From: Hydrangea macrophylla | Lineage: Eukaryota > Streptophyta > Magnoliopsida > Cornales > Hydrangeaceae | Direction: 5' to 3' | DNA: 64,000 nucleotides | Assembly (NCBI GenBank): GCA_033977485.1 | Contig: CM066988.1 | Span: 77,782,669-77,846,668 of the forward strand | Shown: positions 12,380-24,220 of the stretch, piece after piece | Layout: the number at the start of each line of letters is the position of its first letter | How positions within the stretch are numbered: the first letter of the stretch is position 1 | Translations under genes and position numbers: made by a program | The notes under the pieces: generated by a model | The model's database searches: none | Seen by the model: only the letters and a program-made list of their open reading frames with translations | What the model was told of the DNA's origin: nothing

Positions 12380-13080
12380 TTATATCTGAGAAATTGAACT
12401 TCCAGCAGAATGTAGTTTAGTAAAATGAATGTTTTGTGCAGTTCAAAAATCTGAATTAAGCTAGGTTTTTTTGTGATGAAAGCTAACTCATTTATCTATA
12501 AATAACTTGTCTATAGCTCGGTCTGAAAATCACTCCTTCATGGGTGAAATGCATGTACAACGCAGTGTTATAAACCTGGGAAAATAGAAACTTCCAGCAG
12601 AATGTAGTTTAGTAAAATGAATGTTTTGAGGAGCTCAAAAATCAGAATTAAGCTAGATTTTTTTGTGGTGAAAGCTAACTCATTTATCTAAAAATACATC
12701 TTCTATAGCTTAGTCTAGAAATCAACCCTTTATAGGTGAAATGCATGTACAACACGGTGTTATAAATCTGAGAAACTGAAACTTTCAGCAGAACATAGTT
12801 TAGTAAAATGAATGTTTGGAGTAGCTCAAAAATCTGAATTAGGCTAGGTTGTTTTGTGGAGAAAGCTAACTCATTTATCTACAAATAACTCTTCTATAGC
12901 TTAGTCTAAAATCCCCTCCTTCATAGGTGAAATTCACGTACAACGCAGTGCTATAAATCTAGGACATAGCAGTCTAAAAGTATAGAAATGTCTAGGTAGA
13001 ATAAATATTTTGAGTAGCTCAAAAATGTAATTGAAGCTAGATTGTTTTTGTACATGAAGATAATCCTATTGTCTACAATG
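12380..13080. repeat. Tandem repeat, about 191-bp unit, 3.5 copies
   Basis: CTTCCAGCAGAATGTAG and diverged forms recur at 12399, 12591 and 12782, with a worn fourth unit near 12970. Each unit also repeats AGCTAACTCATTTATCT and GTGAAATGCATGTACAAC. It lies inside the 3.2 kb LTR. Confidence 0.9.
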
Positions 13081-13769
13081 TTTTAGTTTTGAGTTTGATC
13101 CACAAAGCAATTTATCATACCCAAATAAATCATTTTAATTAAGTCAACACAATGAAAATATATCCTGGCAGATTGTACAGCTTTTTGTATAATGTTTTGT
13201 TTATGCATGTTGTTGATTGTTGATGCTAGTTTTCTGGTACTCGTGTTGTTATGAAAATCTCATGCTATGGTAGTGCTATTGTGTAGATGAGTATGTTAAG
13301 GGTTTCATCTATATATTTATTGGTATTAAATTCATGTTATAAATCCATGAGCTACATGCTTTTTTTTTTCCATTGTTATGAATATAGTCTAATGACCGTT
13401 GAAAGTTCATACCCAAACTATAAGTATGTTGTATGGCACGATTATTGCGTTAATAAGTGATCAGAAAAGTTTCCATCGTAAGTATATTGAGAGGTAAAAC
13501 GGAATGTCGGACGTATTGCGAAATATTAACGGTTATAAATGGATGATATTAATGAACTAAACTACGAAACGTACGAACGTGAAAAATAATGATAAAACCT
13601 TCGATAACAGATTTAATGCGAATAAGGGACATTGGGCCTCATTTCTAGTCGTGTGACTACCGGTCAAAGTTGATTCGTGAACTTTCGTGTTGTGTTTGGA
13701 TATTTCTTGCAAAATTGGTCTTTCGGTAATTCCATGGTGTCGATCGGAGAGTTATGTTTTGTGTTCTTG

Positions 13770-14152
13770 ATCTGAGGATCGACATGACGTGTTCGGTCAA
13801 GTGCGGATGACCTGAGGATCGTCATGACGTGTTCGATCAAGTGGTTGATTATTTTTCCGCACCCTTGGACTGAGGATCGACATGAAGTGTTCGGTCAAGT
13901 ACGGGTGACTTGAGGATCGGCATGACGTGTTCGTCCAAGTGATTGTTAATATCCTGTACCCCTTGGTCTGAGGATCGGCGTGACGTGTTCGGTAACATGC
14001 AGGCGACCTGAGGATCGGCATGACGTGTTCGACCAAGAGATTGTTAATGTCCCGCACACTTATGCCATTTGGGCGACAATTTGAATGCCAATTGGGCGAT
14101 AGTTTGAATGCAATTTGGGCGACAGTTTGAGTGCCAGTTGGGCGACAGTTAA
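13770..14152. repeat. Two short tandem arrays in the LTR
   Basis: TGAGGATCGNCATGACGTG followed by TTCG recurs six times between 13772 and 14030, spaced in alternating short and long steps. It is followed at 14064-14152 by four copies of a roughly 24-bp unit containing TTGGGCGACAGTTTGA. Confidence 0.88.
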
Positions 14153-14879
14153 CTATTCATTGTTGAGTGCTGTCTTTCTTGACCAGTCAATGCGTTTGGA
14201 GTTAAGTCTTCTTTCAGTCAATGTCATTGGTCAGTTCAGTTTTGGGTTAAGTTTCAAAGGGAATGATTGGGTTTAAATACAACATGGTTTTGAGAATAAG
14301 TAAAGACGAACAAGACATAGTATCGAGAATTAGAAATGATGAACGAGATATGGTTTCGAGAAATAAGAAGAGATGAAGAATAACTTACCTTAAGTGGTGG
14401 TAACCTTAAGGGGACCCTCACTTAGCTTAACCGCTAACCGCTTTTCATGCCGCTGGACCTTCCACGTCCAGCCTTTGCAGGTCCAGACAGAGCCGCCTGC
14501 TATCAAGATGCTGACTTTACTACTGAAGACTATGCTGGTGAAGATTACTACGAGGAAGGCTACGGTTTTGCCAGCTGAAGACTTTGGAGCTTTTCTTTTG
14601 TTATAGTTCTGTTATTATTATGTTAGTGATGTAATAGTTTAGCTGGTCTTGTAATATGTAACTTTTGGATATCTTTTTGGTCTGTAATATACTACTGATG
14701 TAAGACTTGAATGTTTTAGTTTCCTGCTTCTGCTGAACATAGTCATCTTCCCATATTATGTTATGGTTATAAGCATGTTTGGACTATCAGGTGACATTCA
14801 CAACCAGTCACGTGTCTACGAACCCATAAAGAAAATTTATTTTTCCCTATTTTGGTACTTCGGGGCGTGACAGTGTATG

Positions 14880-15495
14880 AGGAATTTGGGATGAGGAAGA
14901 GGAATAAGGTGTAGAGCTTGTGGTCATGGTAGGAGCCTTTAGTTTTCTAGAGGAAGGCAACTCTTGCAATTTAATACTATGTTCCAAGATTGCCTAACAA
15001 TGCTAAATTGAAATGTTTTTTCTCAGTTTCATGGTACAGAACTTTGGCTTTAACAACCTACAGAAAGGACAAAATAGAATTAGATATGTCACACAAATTA
15101 CTCTAAAAAAATAATTGAACTAGATTATTAACATCACTTACCAAATCCATAAGATTGTTTCCACTTTTTTGCATATTTTCAATTTGTGTAAGGCAACCAC
15201 AAAATTTATTGCAACACTTCATGATTATACCCCAACAAGCTTGGATAGAACTTTGTGATCTTCACGTTCGATCATTCGTGCTCTCGATATAATTTTGGAA
15301 TACTCGATTCCAAAAATTATTTTGTGACTGCAAGTTACCAACAATTGGATCTTGGGTGACACTCAACCAACCATGGCAAATTGCTACATCTTGATCCACA
15401 GTAAATATCTTTCCCCTCTTTGTGGATTGTTGATTGGTCTCCATTTTTCTTCTAAAAATTGTGAGGAAGAAAACAATAATAATGAAATTGGACAA
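14880..15495 (-). pseudogene. PIF/Harbinger-associated Myb-like ORF remnant
   Basis: The frame from 15495 down to 15262 contains KRGKIFTVDQDVAICHGWL, then SVTQDPIVGN and NFWNRVF. This is the start of the Myb/SANT-like, NAM-associated protein that accompanies PIF/Harbinger transposases and occurs as many plant hypothetical proteins. Further downstream on the - strand, split by frame changes, are AKVLYHETEKKHFNL near 15040 and a Ser/Thr-rich tail ending near 14885. Known members are longer, so this is a broken copy. The partner DDE transposase was not found nearby. Confidence 0.65.
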
Positions 15496-15885
15496 GAAAG
15501 TACAATACAGAGAGTGGGTTCAAGTTTTATATTTATAGACATTTTGAAGAGTATAAAAGTAAAATTACAAAAAATAGCCGTTGGTTTTGCAAATTTAGCC
15601 CGCTGGGTTCCTGCAAAAAGGAAAAAAAATAAATTCGCCGCTAGGTTTGAAAGAGTTTGCAGCTGACATTATTCTCTTGGGCTCACTCATTTGCAAATAT
15701 AGCCATTGGTTTGAAAGAGCTCTCAAATTTGACAACAAAAATGACTGTCATTTTTAGTAGGTCATATGACCAAGCGCTAGAGTGACTTAAATATGATGAG
15801 CAACCAATTTTTGACTTTGGTAGTGAATTTGATGGAGGCGTTGGAATTGCTCTAATATTACTCAAACCAAACCGTAAGGTAGCTC
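15496..15885. other. Repeat-derived spacer, no gene seen
   Basis: Two related phrases (ATAGCCGTTGGTTTGCAA-like at 15577 and ATAGCCATTGGTTTGAAAG at 15699) indicate an old internal duplication. The ORF at 15352-15666 overlaps the Myb-like remnant on the other strand and is not protein-like. Confidence 0.4.
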
Positions 15886-16519
15886 AAATGGGCGGAGCCA
15901 AAATTTTTTTTTGGGACGGGCTGAGAACTATACAGGGGTTCGGGGCCAGCACCCCCGAAAAGAACATTTTGGAGTCTATTTCTATATATTTTGTAATGAG
16001 ATAAGAAAAGATAGTGAGATAAATATATAAGGAGAGATAAATATAAACTATTCAACGAGGTATGATCTCAAACTGGGTTTACTTAATTGGATTAGGCTAA
16101 AATGAGAATAGACATAATAAGGTTTGGTGCCAATTATTAGGGTGGTCTTGGACTAGAATATCACATCTGCTATTATGTATAGTGTCAAATATTAGGTGAG
16201 TTTGACTATAATTTGAATTTAGAACACTAAATTGGGTTGGACTGAAATGAGAATGGATATAATAAGGTTTGATATCAAATACTAAGGTGGGTTTGGGCTA
16301 AAATATCACATATACAATTATTATTAGGGTGTGCTAGATTACATTTAGGTTAAAATATCACATATAATAAAAAATTTCTCAAATTTTAGAGTGGGCTGAA
16401 CTATATTTAGCCTAAATATCACATCTAGGAATTTTTTTTTTTTTCAAACTTGGGGGGAGGGGGGGGGGGGGGGGGAGGGGGAGATACCCGACTCCAGTCC
16501 TTCATAAGTTCCGCCCTTA
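15886..16519. mobile_element. Unclassified repeat with 7-bp flanking duplication
   Basis: GTAGCTC occurs at 15879-15885 and again at 16520-16526. The ends are weakly inverted (GGGCGGAGCC at left, TTCCGCCC at right). Inside are imperfect repeats of about 120 bp around TAAGGTTTG and AAAATATCACAT. It has no coding capacity. The flanking duplication and inverted ends suggest a transposed unit, but the class is unclear. Confidence 0.45.
16452..16483 (+). repeat. Poly-G tract (17 consecutive G)
   Basis: A run of 6 G, A, 17 G, A, then 5 G. It could form a G-quadruplex and is also where sequencing length errors are likely. Confidence 0.9.
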
Positions 16520-16782
16520 GTAGCTCGGTGTAATTTTTAAAACCATTAAGGAAGTCCATGTAGTTTAAGTTTAATAAAGTGTAAATTTTATTTTATGAGA
16601 TTTTAAAAAAAGTGCAATTATTTCAAAATTTTCTCATATTGTCATGTCAAGCTATGGAAGTCCATGCTTCCATTTTATTAAATATAATCTTTGTTCCATT
16701 TTATACATCATTCTATCCTTTTTGACACTCCCACAACTATTGTCCATTTAGATCATTTAATGAACTTTTGAGTTAATTTTTA

Positions 16783-16949
16783 GGGTAATGTTAGGGGCAC
16801 TAACAACTTCCACGAACACTTACTAACACACTCTATCTCTCTCCTAGTGGTACTGCGGGGCCCACTGCGGACCTCACATTACCACTAAGAGAGAGATAGA
16901 GTGTGTTAGTAAGTGTTAGTGGAAGTTGTTAGTGCCCCAAATATTACTC
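16783..16949. mobile_element. Mutator-type MITE, 167 bp, 9-bp TSD
   Basis: The two arms are inverted repeats of about 62 bp with only about five differences, around a short GC-rich loop. TAATTTTTA is duplicated exactly at 16774-16782 and 16950-16958. A 9-bp duplication and long TIRs are typical of Mutator-like MITEs. It lies about 540 bp upstream of the ORF at 17493. Confidence 0.9.
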
Positions 16950-17271
16950 TAATTTTTAAGACCACCCTTATTGACTTAAAAACAACTTTGCTAAGCAAGA
17001 AGTGCAATAATAAAATGTTCCCTTAGAAACTTGATTTTACAAATAAATATATAAAATAAGATGAATGGAGTATAGATATTTTACGAATGGACCAATAATA
17101 TTCAAAAGTGATGGTCTGCCCTTATATGAAAACAATTTCCATTGATATTATATGTACCATCACTTATCCCTAAAGCTCTAACAACCAACAATAATTTTGT
17201 CCGAATCAATGTCCTACATCCAAGCGTGACCATGAAACCATGAAAAAAATATTTTCTCAATTAACAAACAC

Positions 17272-17276
<5 letters not shown>

Positions 17277-17317
<41 letters not shown>
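17277..17317. repeat. (CT)n microsatellite
   Basis: About twenty CT dinucleotides, 175-215 bp upstream of the ORF at 17493. CT tracts are common in plant 5' untranslated regions, which gives mild support to that ORF. Confidence 0.92.
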
Positions 17318-17323
<6 letters not shown>

Positions 17324-17492
17324 TCAAATCCCCTCTCTGTCACACATACAAAAAGAAAGAAAGAAAAAAACATTTCTAAAAAACATGCTTTGATTTTTCA
17401 TTATCCGAACCCTACATAGCTTTTGCGTCACCCTTCTTTCTTCCAAACATGCAGATAACTACCAAATATTGAACCTCTCATGGAATCTAACA

Positions 17493-17903
17493 ATGGAGAT
17501 AGACCTTCACGAACTAAAAACCTTACCTTCTCTAAAACTAAACCGCAATACCACTTTAGGAAGAGAAGATCTCAACATTGTCTATCACCGGTACACGAGC
17601 TTGAAGGACATTATTGTAAATTCCCCACCAAACCACGCGACCAACAATGACAACAATGGCTTCAACTCTGCCAACATTTCAATTAGAAATGAGTTGGTTA
17701 AGCACGCGGCTTCAATGTACGTTCAGTCTGCGACAATTCTTGTTAATAGAGACCGGAATTGCTTCATGAGACTTTGGAGGAAGATAAAGAACAAGGTTAC
17801 GATTAATTCATGTTGGCATTTATATGTTAGAAGGCCCTTAAGAGCTTGTTTTAAGCCAATATTTCGATTTCTTGATTGCATATCTAACATGAAACTACTT
17901 TGA
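17493..17903 (+). CDS. Possible single-exon host gene, 136-aa protein of unknown function
   Basis: ATG 17493 opens 136 codons to TGA. An in-frame TTG at 17469 would add eight residues, but the ATG is the more likely start. The protein begins MEIDLHELKTLPSLKL, has an Asn-rich stretch near residues 50-60, then a basic C-terminal half with FMRLWRKIKNKV and VRRPLRACFKPIFRFLD. No signal peptide or clear membrane segment is seen. The composition is protein-like, with no low-complexity takeover, and it lies in the least repeat-dense part of the window, downstream of a CT tract. I do not recognise the family. It could instead be a chance ORF or a gene fragment. Confidence 0.5.
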   Translation: MEIDLHELKTLPSLKLNRNTTLGREDLNIVYHRYTSLKDIIVNSPPNHATNNDNNGFNSANISIRNELVKHAASMYVQSATILVNRDRNCFMRLWRKIKNKVTINSCWHLYVRRPLRACFKPIFRFLDCISNMKLL

Positions 17904-18403
17904 TCCATGGAGTTCCATTAGATGTATGAACTTTTTCCCACTTTTTCCTCTTTTTTTAATTGCTTTTTTCTTGAAAATGTATTGTTAAGCTATTTGTTTG
18001 TGAGAATGTTGTGTATGGATTTGTAAAGTAATGCTACTTGTTTATTGACAATTTGACATAGACCAAGGTGAAATGTAAAGGATTCTGTAAATTCTCTTTT
18101 CTGTAATATTATCTATACTTATGATGTGTTTGGATGAAAATTTTAAAATGTATTCCCACGAATTGGAATTACAGCATCCCAATTTTCCAGTTATTTTAGA
18201 TATACAATCTAATGCACTTTTTTTACTTCTTCTTCTTTTTTTTTTTTTGTTTGTAAAGGCAAATCTTACCTTGGTCTGTTGTAAATGCGGAGGTCAACAT
18301 TTCCCGTAAGTACACTGTTTTGTTTCATATTTTGATTTCATTATTTACTTTTCTCTTTCTATCCTTTCCCCACAGCTTAATTGATACGAATAGCAAAATA
18401 TTA
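17904..18403. other. Intergenic, AT-rich, no gene seen
   Basis: Possible 3' flank of the ORF at 17493. TGTAATATT and T-rich stretches near 18100 could serve as a plant polyadenylation region, but no clear signal stands out. Confidence 0.35.
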
Positions 18404-20738
18404 GGCCCGTTAAATGATCATTTCAATTTTTTTGTTTTCATTTTTCAGTTGTTGTGTTAGAAATCTGAGTTTATTTTAAAAAAAGAAAAAAAAAATTATG
18501 TTTGGTAACTTTGTTTTTTTTTTTTTTTTTTTTTCAAAAGAGAGAACAAAAACCAAAAACAATGCGTTTGGTAAACAACATTTTTGTGTCAAAATGTATA
18601 CCAACTTGGTAAAATGACTATTTTGCCCTTAAAATTTCAAAATGTCATAACTTGTTAAAATAAAAATAGAATTTAACGTCATCAAAGTCTATACACTCAT
18701 ATTATTATGAAAACCATTTTGGAACCTAAAAAATGTATACGTCATAAAATGACCAAATTGCCCTTAGGGCTTACATATAAGAAGTTAACATTGTTAAAAT
18801 CTTCAAATAATACGGAGTAACCTACCCCAATGTTTTTCGACATTCTGGATCCAATGGTATGGTCCATTTGGCTTGAATATATTTGTAAAATAACGTATTT
18901 TGCCTTTCAAATTTTAAAATGCCATAACTTGTTAAGACTAAACTAGAATTGCACGCCGTCAGAGCCTGTGAACTCATATTTAAGATAAAAAAAAACGTTT
19001 GGAACCTAAAAACTACATATATGGTAAAATGACCAAATTGCCTTTGGGGTTTACATATATGAAGTTAACATTGTTAAAGTCTTCAAATAATATAGAGTGG
19101 TCTACCTCGAGATTTTTCAATGTCCTGGATCCAATGGTAGGGTCTACTTGGCCTGAATATATTTGTAAAATGACTATTTAGCCCTTAAAACTTTAAAATG
19201 CTATAACATGTTAAAATAAAATTAGAATTTAACGTCATCAAAGCCTATGAACTCATATTATTATGAAGAATATTTTGGAACCTAAAAAGTGTCTAGATCA
19301 TAAAGTGACCAATTGCCCTTGGGTCTTACATATAAGAAGCTAACATTGTTAAAGTCATCAAATAATATGGAGTGATCTACCCTAGGTTTTTTGATATTTT
19401 GGACCAATGGTATTTTGAAGTTTGAAGGGCAAAATAGTCACTTTACAATTACATTCAAGCCAAATGGACCCTACCATTGGATCTAGAACGTCAAGAAACC
19501 TAAGGATAGGTCACACCATATTATTTGAAGACTTTAACAGTGTTAACTTCTTATATGTAAGACCAAAGGGCAATTTGATCATTTTATGATCTATATACTT
19601 TTTAGGTTCCAAAATATTTTTCATAATAATATGAGTTCACAAGCTTTGGCGACGTTAAATTCTGATTTTATTTTAACAAGTCATGGTATTTTAAAGTTTT
19701 AAGGGCAAAATAGTCATTTTGCCAAATGGACTCTGCCATTCGATTAAGAATATCGAAAAACCTCGAGATAGGCAACTCTATATTATTTGAAGACTTGAAT
19801 AATGTTAACTTCGCATATGTAAACCTCAAGGGCAATTTGGTCATTTTATCATATATATACTTTTTAGGTCCCAAATATTCTTATCTTAAATATGAGCTCA
19901 CATGCTCTGATGACGTTCAATTCTAGTTTAGTCTTAACAAGCTATGACATTTTGAAATTTGAAGGGCAAAATAGTCATTTTACAAATATACTCAGGCCAA
20001 ATGGACCCTACCATTGGATCCAAAACGTCGAAAAACCTAAGGGTAGGTCACTTCGTATTATTTGAAGACTTTAACAATGTTAACTTCGTATATGTAAACC
20101 TCAAGGGCAATTTTGTCATTTTACCATATATGTACTTTTAGGTCCTCAAATGTTCTTTATCTTAAATATGAGCTCACATGTTCTGACGACGTTCAATTCT
20201 AGTTTAGTCTTAATAAGTTATGTCATTTTGAAGTATAAAGGGCAAAATAGTCATTTTATAAATAGATTCAGACCAAATGGACCTCACCATTAAATCCAGA
20301 ACCTCGAATAACTTTTGGATATGACACCTTGTGTTTGAAGACTTGATTTTTTTAATATATTAAATGAAAGATCTAAGGGCAATTTGATCATTTTGTGATT
20401 ATATACTTTTTTGGTCCTAGCAAAATTTTTTTTGTATAAGTTCATAAGTTCTGACGACATTCAATTTAAGTTAAATCTTAAACAGTTATGGCTTTTAAAA
20501 TTTGTAAGGGCAAAATAGTAATTTTGGATATCAAAATCGATTTTGCCTTTTTTAGAAGCTACTTGTTTTTGTTTTCATTTTTGGTCCTTTTTTAAAATTG
20601 TTTTTGAAAAAAACAAAAAAAAAAAAAAAAAAAAAAACAAAACAAAACAAAGTTTACCAAATGCTTTTTTTATTGCCATTTTCAAAGAATGAAAACAAAA
20701 CCAAAAAAATTAAAAAAGAAGTAGTTATTAAATAGACC
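18404..20738. mobile_element. Foldback element with arms of 270-280 bp tandem units
   Basis: The left arm holds about three direct units (starting near 18609, 18888 and 19167). The right arm holds four to five units of the same sequence in inverted orientation (near 19430, 19700, 19965, 20240 and 20505). Marker phrases are AAATGACTATTTTGCCCTT at left and AAGGGCAAAATAGTCATTT at right. Poly-T and poly-A blocks (18520 and 20617) and outer ends GGCCCGTTAAAT and ATTTAATAGACC are also inverted. No target duplication was found. Short ORFs inside are repeat-derived. Confidence 0.85.
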
Positions 20739-21444
20739 ATTGGTTTCTACTTTTTAGCACTTGTCTTTGAAAATGAATGTGTAATTAGTCTGCAAAAGCA
20801 CCCTATTCTAATGATAGGCAGATTTACGAGTAAAGGTGTTAAGTCACCCTTGTCTACGGCCACGTTTTTTGCCGGATAGGATAAGGGGTATAGTATTAAG
20901 TGTAGTTAGTTATCCTAGAATAATTAACTATAGGGTAAAAATAATGTAGTATTCTTTTTATATTGTATTTGATAAGTATCGGATTATACTAGGTATAAAA
21001 CTAAAATAACCCAATACTATTTTTGAATAACTATGGTATAAACCTGGATTAATCTTTAATTTTCCTAAAAGGCCATTTAAGTGGGAAAAAAAATTACTAG
21101 CCAAAGTGTCCTTTAAGTGAATTTTTTTTATAAATAAATTACCACTCATTTTTTTTTTATTGGGGAGGGGGGGTCACTTGGGGAATACAAGAAAAGAATC
21201 TTGGAAAATCAAAAGCTTGCAATTAAAAGTCATGGAGCCATGAAAATTTGTATTTCATTTGTAAAATAATCCAGGCACATGCTATGTTTGTTTACAATAT
21301 GATTTGGAAAAAAAAAATTATGTGAAGATTTTGGTCATAGTAAGCTCCAACTACCAAGCATTATTGGGAAATAGACAAATGAAATGTGAAGGTTCTCGGT
21401 AGCTAAATGTTAGTAAAAACCTAGTATAACAGTTGCAACTAAGG
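20739..21444. other. Spacer, no gene seen
   Basis: AT-rich sequence without a supported ORF. A G-rich run (GGGGAGGGGGGG) is near 21161. It could hold an old MITE near 20866-21180, but I could not define its ends. Confidence 0.35.
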
Positions 21445-23556
21445 AACCGAAGCTTGTGGCACGCCACCGAGGTTAAATCAATTCATTAACGTTTCCAAAA
21501 GAATTAGCTTAAGAATACGCAGCGGAAAAGAAAACAATCCATTTTAAAACCAGCAATTTGGTCTACTGCAATCACGATCCAGTCGACTGCTTTGAGTCCC
21601 AGAGAGTCCCAATTAACCCCTCAGCTATTCAATCCAATCGACTGCCTCCCATGTCCAGTCAACTGGAGTGTCAAATTCCCAGTCGACTAGCACTGTCCGG
21701 TCAACTGAACTCGAGTCCAAGCAGAAGGTCAAAGTTTGAAACACAAACCAATCGACTATGTCGGGGGACCCAATCGACTGCTTTTACAAAACTGAGGCAG
21801 TGTCTCATTTTACAAATGAATCCAGTCAACTAGCACTTGGTCCGTCGACTGGTTTACCCTACAGCAGAACATTCTGCAGAAATTTCCTAAGTTAAAGGTT
21901 TTCTGGGTTCATCCAGAGACTAATTATACCCTCTAAACTCATTCCAAATAGATCCTAACTGAATTACAACATCACCAAAATGTAATTACAAAAGATTACT
22001 ATTTATTACAACATCACGAATTCGTTCTAAGGTTTCAAGTTAAACATAATTTAAAAGTCACAAAATCCTTATTACAACATTTCCAAAACTACGAGATAAA
22101 CATGCTAAGTCTCCATCTAATTGAACTCCCAATACCCAGCGATCACTCCCCCGATTCCTCACCGACATTGACACCTGCAATGGTTATTTGAATAACCACA
22201 CATATTTCGATTCGTTTAACCTAAAGCTTAGTGAATAAAACAAAAAAGCACAGGAATGATAAACATGCTTGCATTCACATTCTCTATATTTCATACTAGT
22301 CTCCGGAGTCTCAAGTGTACCGTCCACACTCCTAGTCTGTGACTCCTTGCCAATAAATCCATGCGACAAGGTAAGACCCACGTTTCTTTTCTTCAATCGT
22401 GCGATCTTATGCCTAGAACAGCTCCACAATAATGGCTTGGTACCATGTGTTCCTTTGACCCAAATAGCAACTACACATGCTCAAATCACACACCATAAAT
22501 CACACACCGTGCTTTCGACATAAGTCAAACATTTCACTGTGCAATTGGGCCCACTTATCAATACAGTTACCCAATATGAACTAAACAATATATATCTATG
22601 AACTAACATATGCTTTTCATACCAAACATGAATGCATGTCAATAAATCATTCCAAAACACATAGATGAATCACTCACCTCCGACTAACGTTCCTCAAATT
22701 CGTTCCAAAGAAAACCCGAGCACAAAGAATGTGCAGAAGTCCATCTAGTACAACTCCTATAGATCAAAAGTTCGTTTATCATCTTTTTATGAAAATTCCC
22801 AAAAACAAGTTTTTGGAAAACTTAGCCAAACAAGTCCTAGTGGATATCAAAACGAAGCTCTTACCTCTAGGAGTGCGAAAATATGATTTTGGATGAAAAC
22901 CGACGGACGAACGGTAGTTGTTTGACGTCGTGAAGATCAAAGCTTCCAAATCTCTCTTTTGGCATCTCTGGTTTTAGGTTAGAAAACTTTTGTAACTGAA
23001 AATTTCTCACCTCTTTCTATATATAGGCACAACTCTCAAAAGTGTGTTTACCTCCCCATGAGTTCTCAAAACTTCTAATTATTCTCTGAAACGTCTTACA
23101 TGTCACATTCATTCTTCCCGAGTGAAAACGATGAATTATAAAAGTTTTCGTCTAAGTTCAGTTTGGTTGCTAAAACGCGATTCTACATGATTTTACAAAA
23201 TTACTAATTAGCCTACCAAATATGTAGCGTGTTAACTCATCCTCTCAAGGATACTAAAATTAACGACATAAATATATTCTAAACCATATAACAATACAGA
23301 TAGTGAAATACACAGGTAAACATTTAATTTTAGATAAACATTTAGGGTATTCCACAATGACCATCTCAATCTCGGAGAGACGTCACAATATCCAAAACAT
23401 TCATTCTATAATGTCTCAAGGGTTCTCTTATACAGACACCCAATTCAACTCGTGAGTCACAACTCACTCACACATGTGTCACAACACTTATCACATTACA
23501 TTATCATGCATGACAAATGAAATAAAAATACGGCAAACCCGTACACGGGTATTATA
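21445..23556 (-). repeat. 3' LTR of the - strand Gypsy element
   Basis: It matches 29620-31489 in order. The inner end (in element sense) reads TATAATACCCGTGTACGGG, a worn TGTAATACCCG start. The outer end near 21445 is approximate. It carries a cluster of CAGTCGACTG-like palindromes at 21565-21850. Confidence 0.8.
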
Positions 23557-24215
23557 ATTCTCTCTCCCTTAAAAGAAGTTTGTCCCCAAACTTGTACCTC
23601 ATGTATCGAATAGATACTGAGTACGCATCTCATCTTCTAATTTCCATGTCATCTCCTCTGTTGTTTGGCTATGCCATAACACTTTCACTTTCGATATCAC
23701 CTTATTCCGTAAGGTTTGATCCTTCCGATCCAAGATCTCTATCAGATACATATCATACGTTTAATCACCTTGAATTTCGTTCAGCGTCGGATTCATCACT
23801 TGCTCTCTATCCTCCACTAAGCGTTTGCGTAACAATGATACATGGAATACGTTATGAACTTGAGCATACTCACTTGGCAAGTCCAATCGACATGCTACGG
23901 TCCAACTCTCCCAACGATTTCAAAAGGTCCTACATACCTCGGATTGAGTTTCCTGTATCTCCCAAAACCTAGTAATCTTTTGAAGGTGACACTTTCAAAT
24001 AAACCAAACTCTTACATCAAATTCTAACGGTCGCCTACGCTTGTTGGCATAACTCTTATACCTACTCTGAGCTGTCAGTAACCATTGTCAAATTACCTTT
24101 ATCTTGTCCTCCATCTCTTGCACAATTTTCAGCCCCTCAATCATTCTTTCCCCGACTTTTGTCCAACTAATCGGTGAACGATGTACGTGACCATACAAAG
24201 CTTCATAAGGAGTCA
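23557..24215 (-). pseudogene. Gypsy integrase C-terminus and purine tract
   Basis: In the - strand sense, TPYEALYGHVHRSPISW near 24215 is the conserved integrase C-terminal motif. It is followed by KRRRPLEFDV, NPRYVGPFEI and TEEMTW, which is the usual order after the catalytic core, including a chromodomain-like tail. Frames shift several times. It ends at the purine tract AAGGGAGAGAGA next to the LTR. The other half of the core is at 26808-27132, beyond the inserted solo LTR. Confidence 0.8.
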
Positions 24216-24220
24216 TCCCA

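Larger units (their letters stand above)
11647..14872 (+). repeat. Long Gypsy-type LTR (3226 bp) with tandem arrays
   Basis: It starts TGTAACACCTG and ends TCGGGGCGTGACA. Start and end resemble the solo LTRs at 24221-26802 and 55289-57999, including the shared 3' phrase around CCATAAAGAAAAT. The five bases outside the ends differ (GAATA, GTGTA), which fits the 3' LTR of the element to its left rather than a solo LTR. It contains three different tandem arrays. Confidence 0.75.

Noticed and set aside
17469..17492. TTG start eight codons upstream of the candidate host gene
   Set aside because: The first in-frame ATG at 17493 is the more likely start in a plant gene.
23580..23972. 130-codon + strand ORF
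   Set aside because: The opposite strand encodes Gypsy integrase C-terminus, so this is a shadow.
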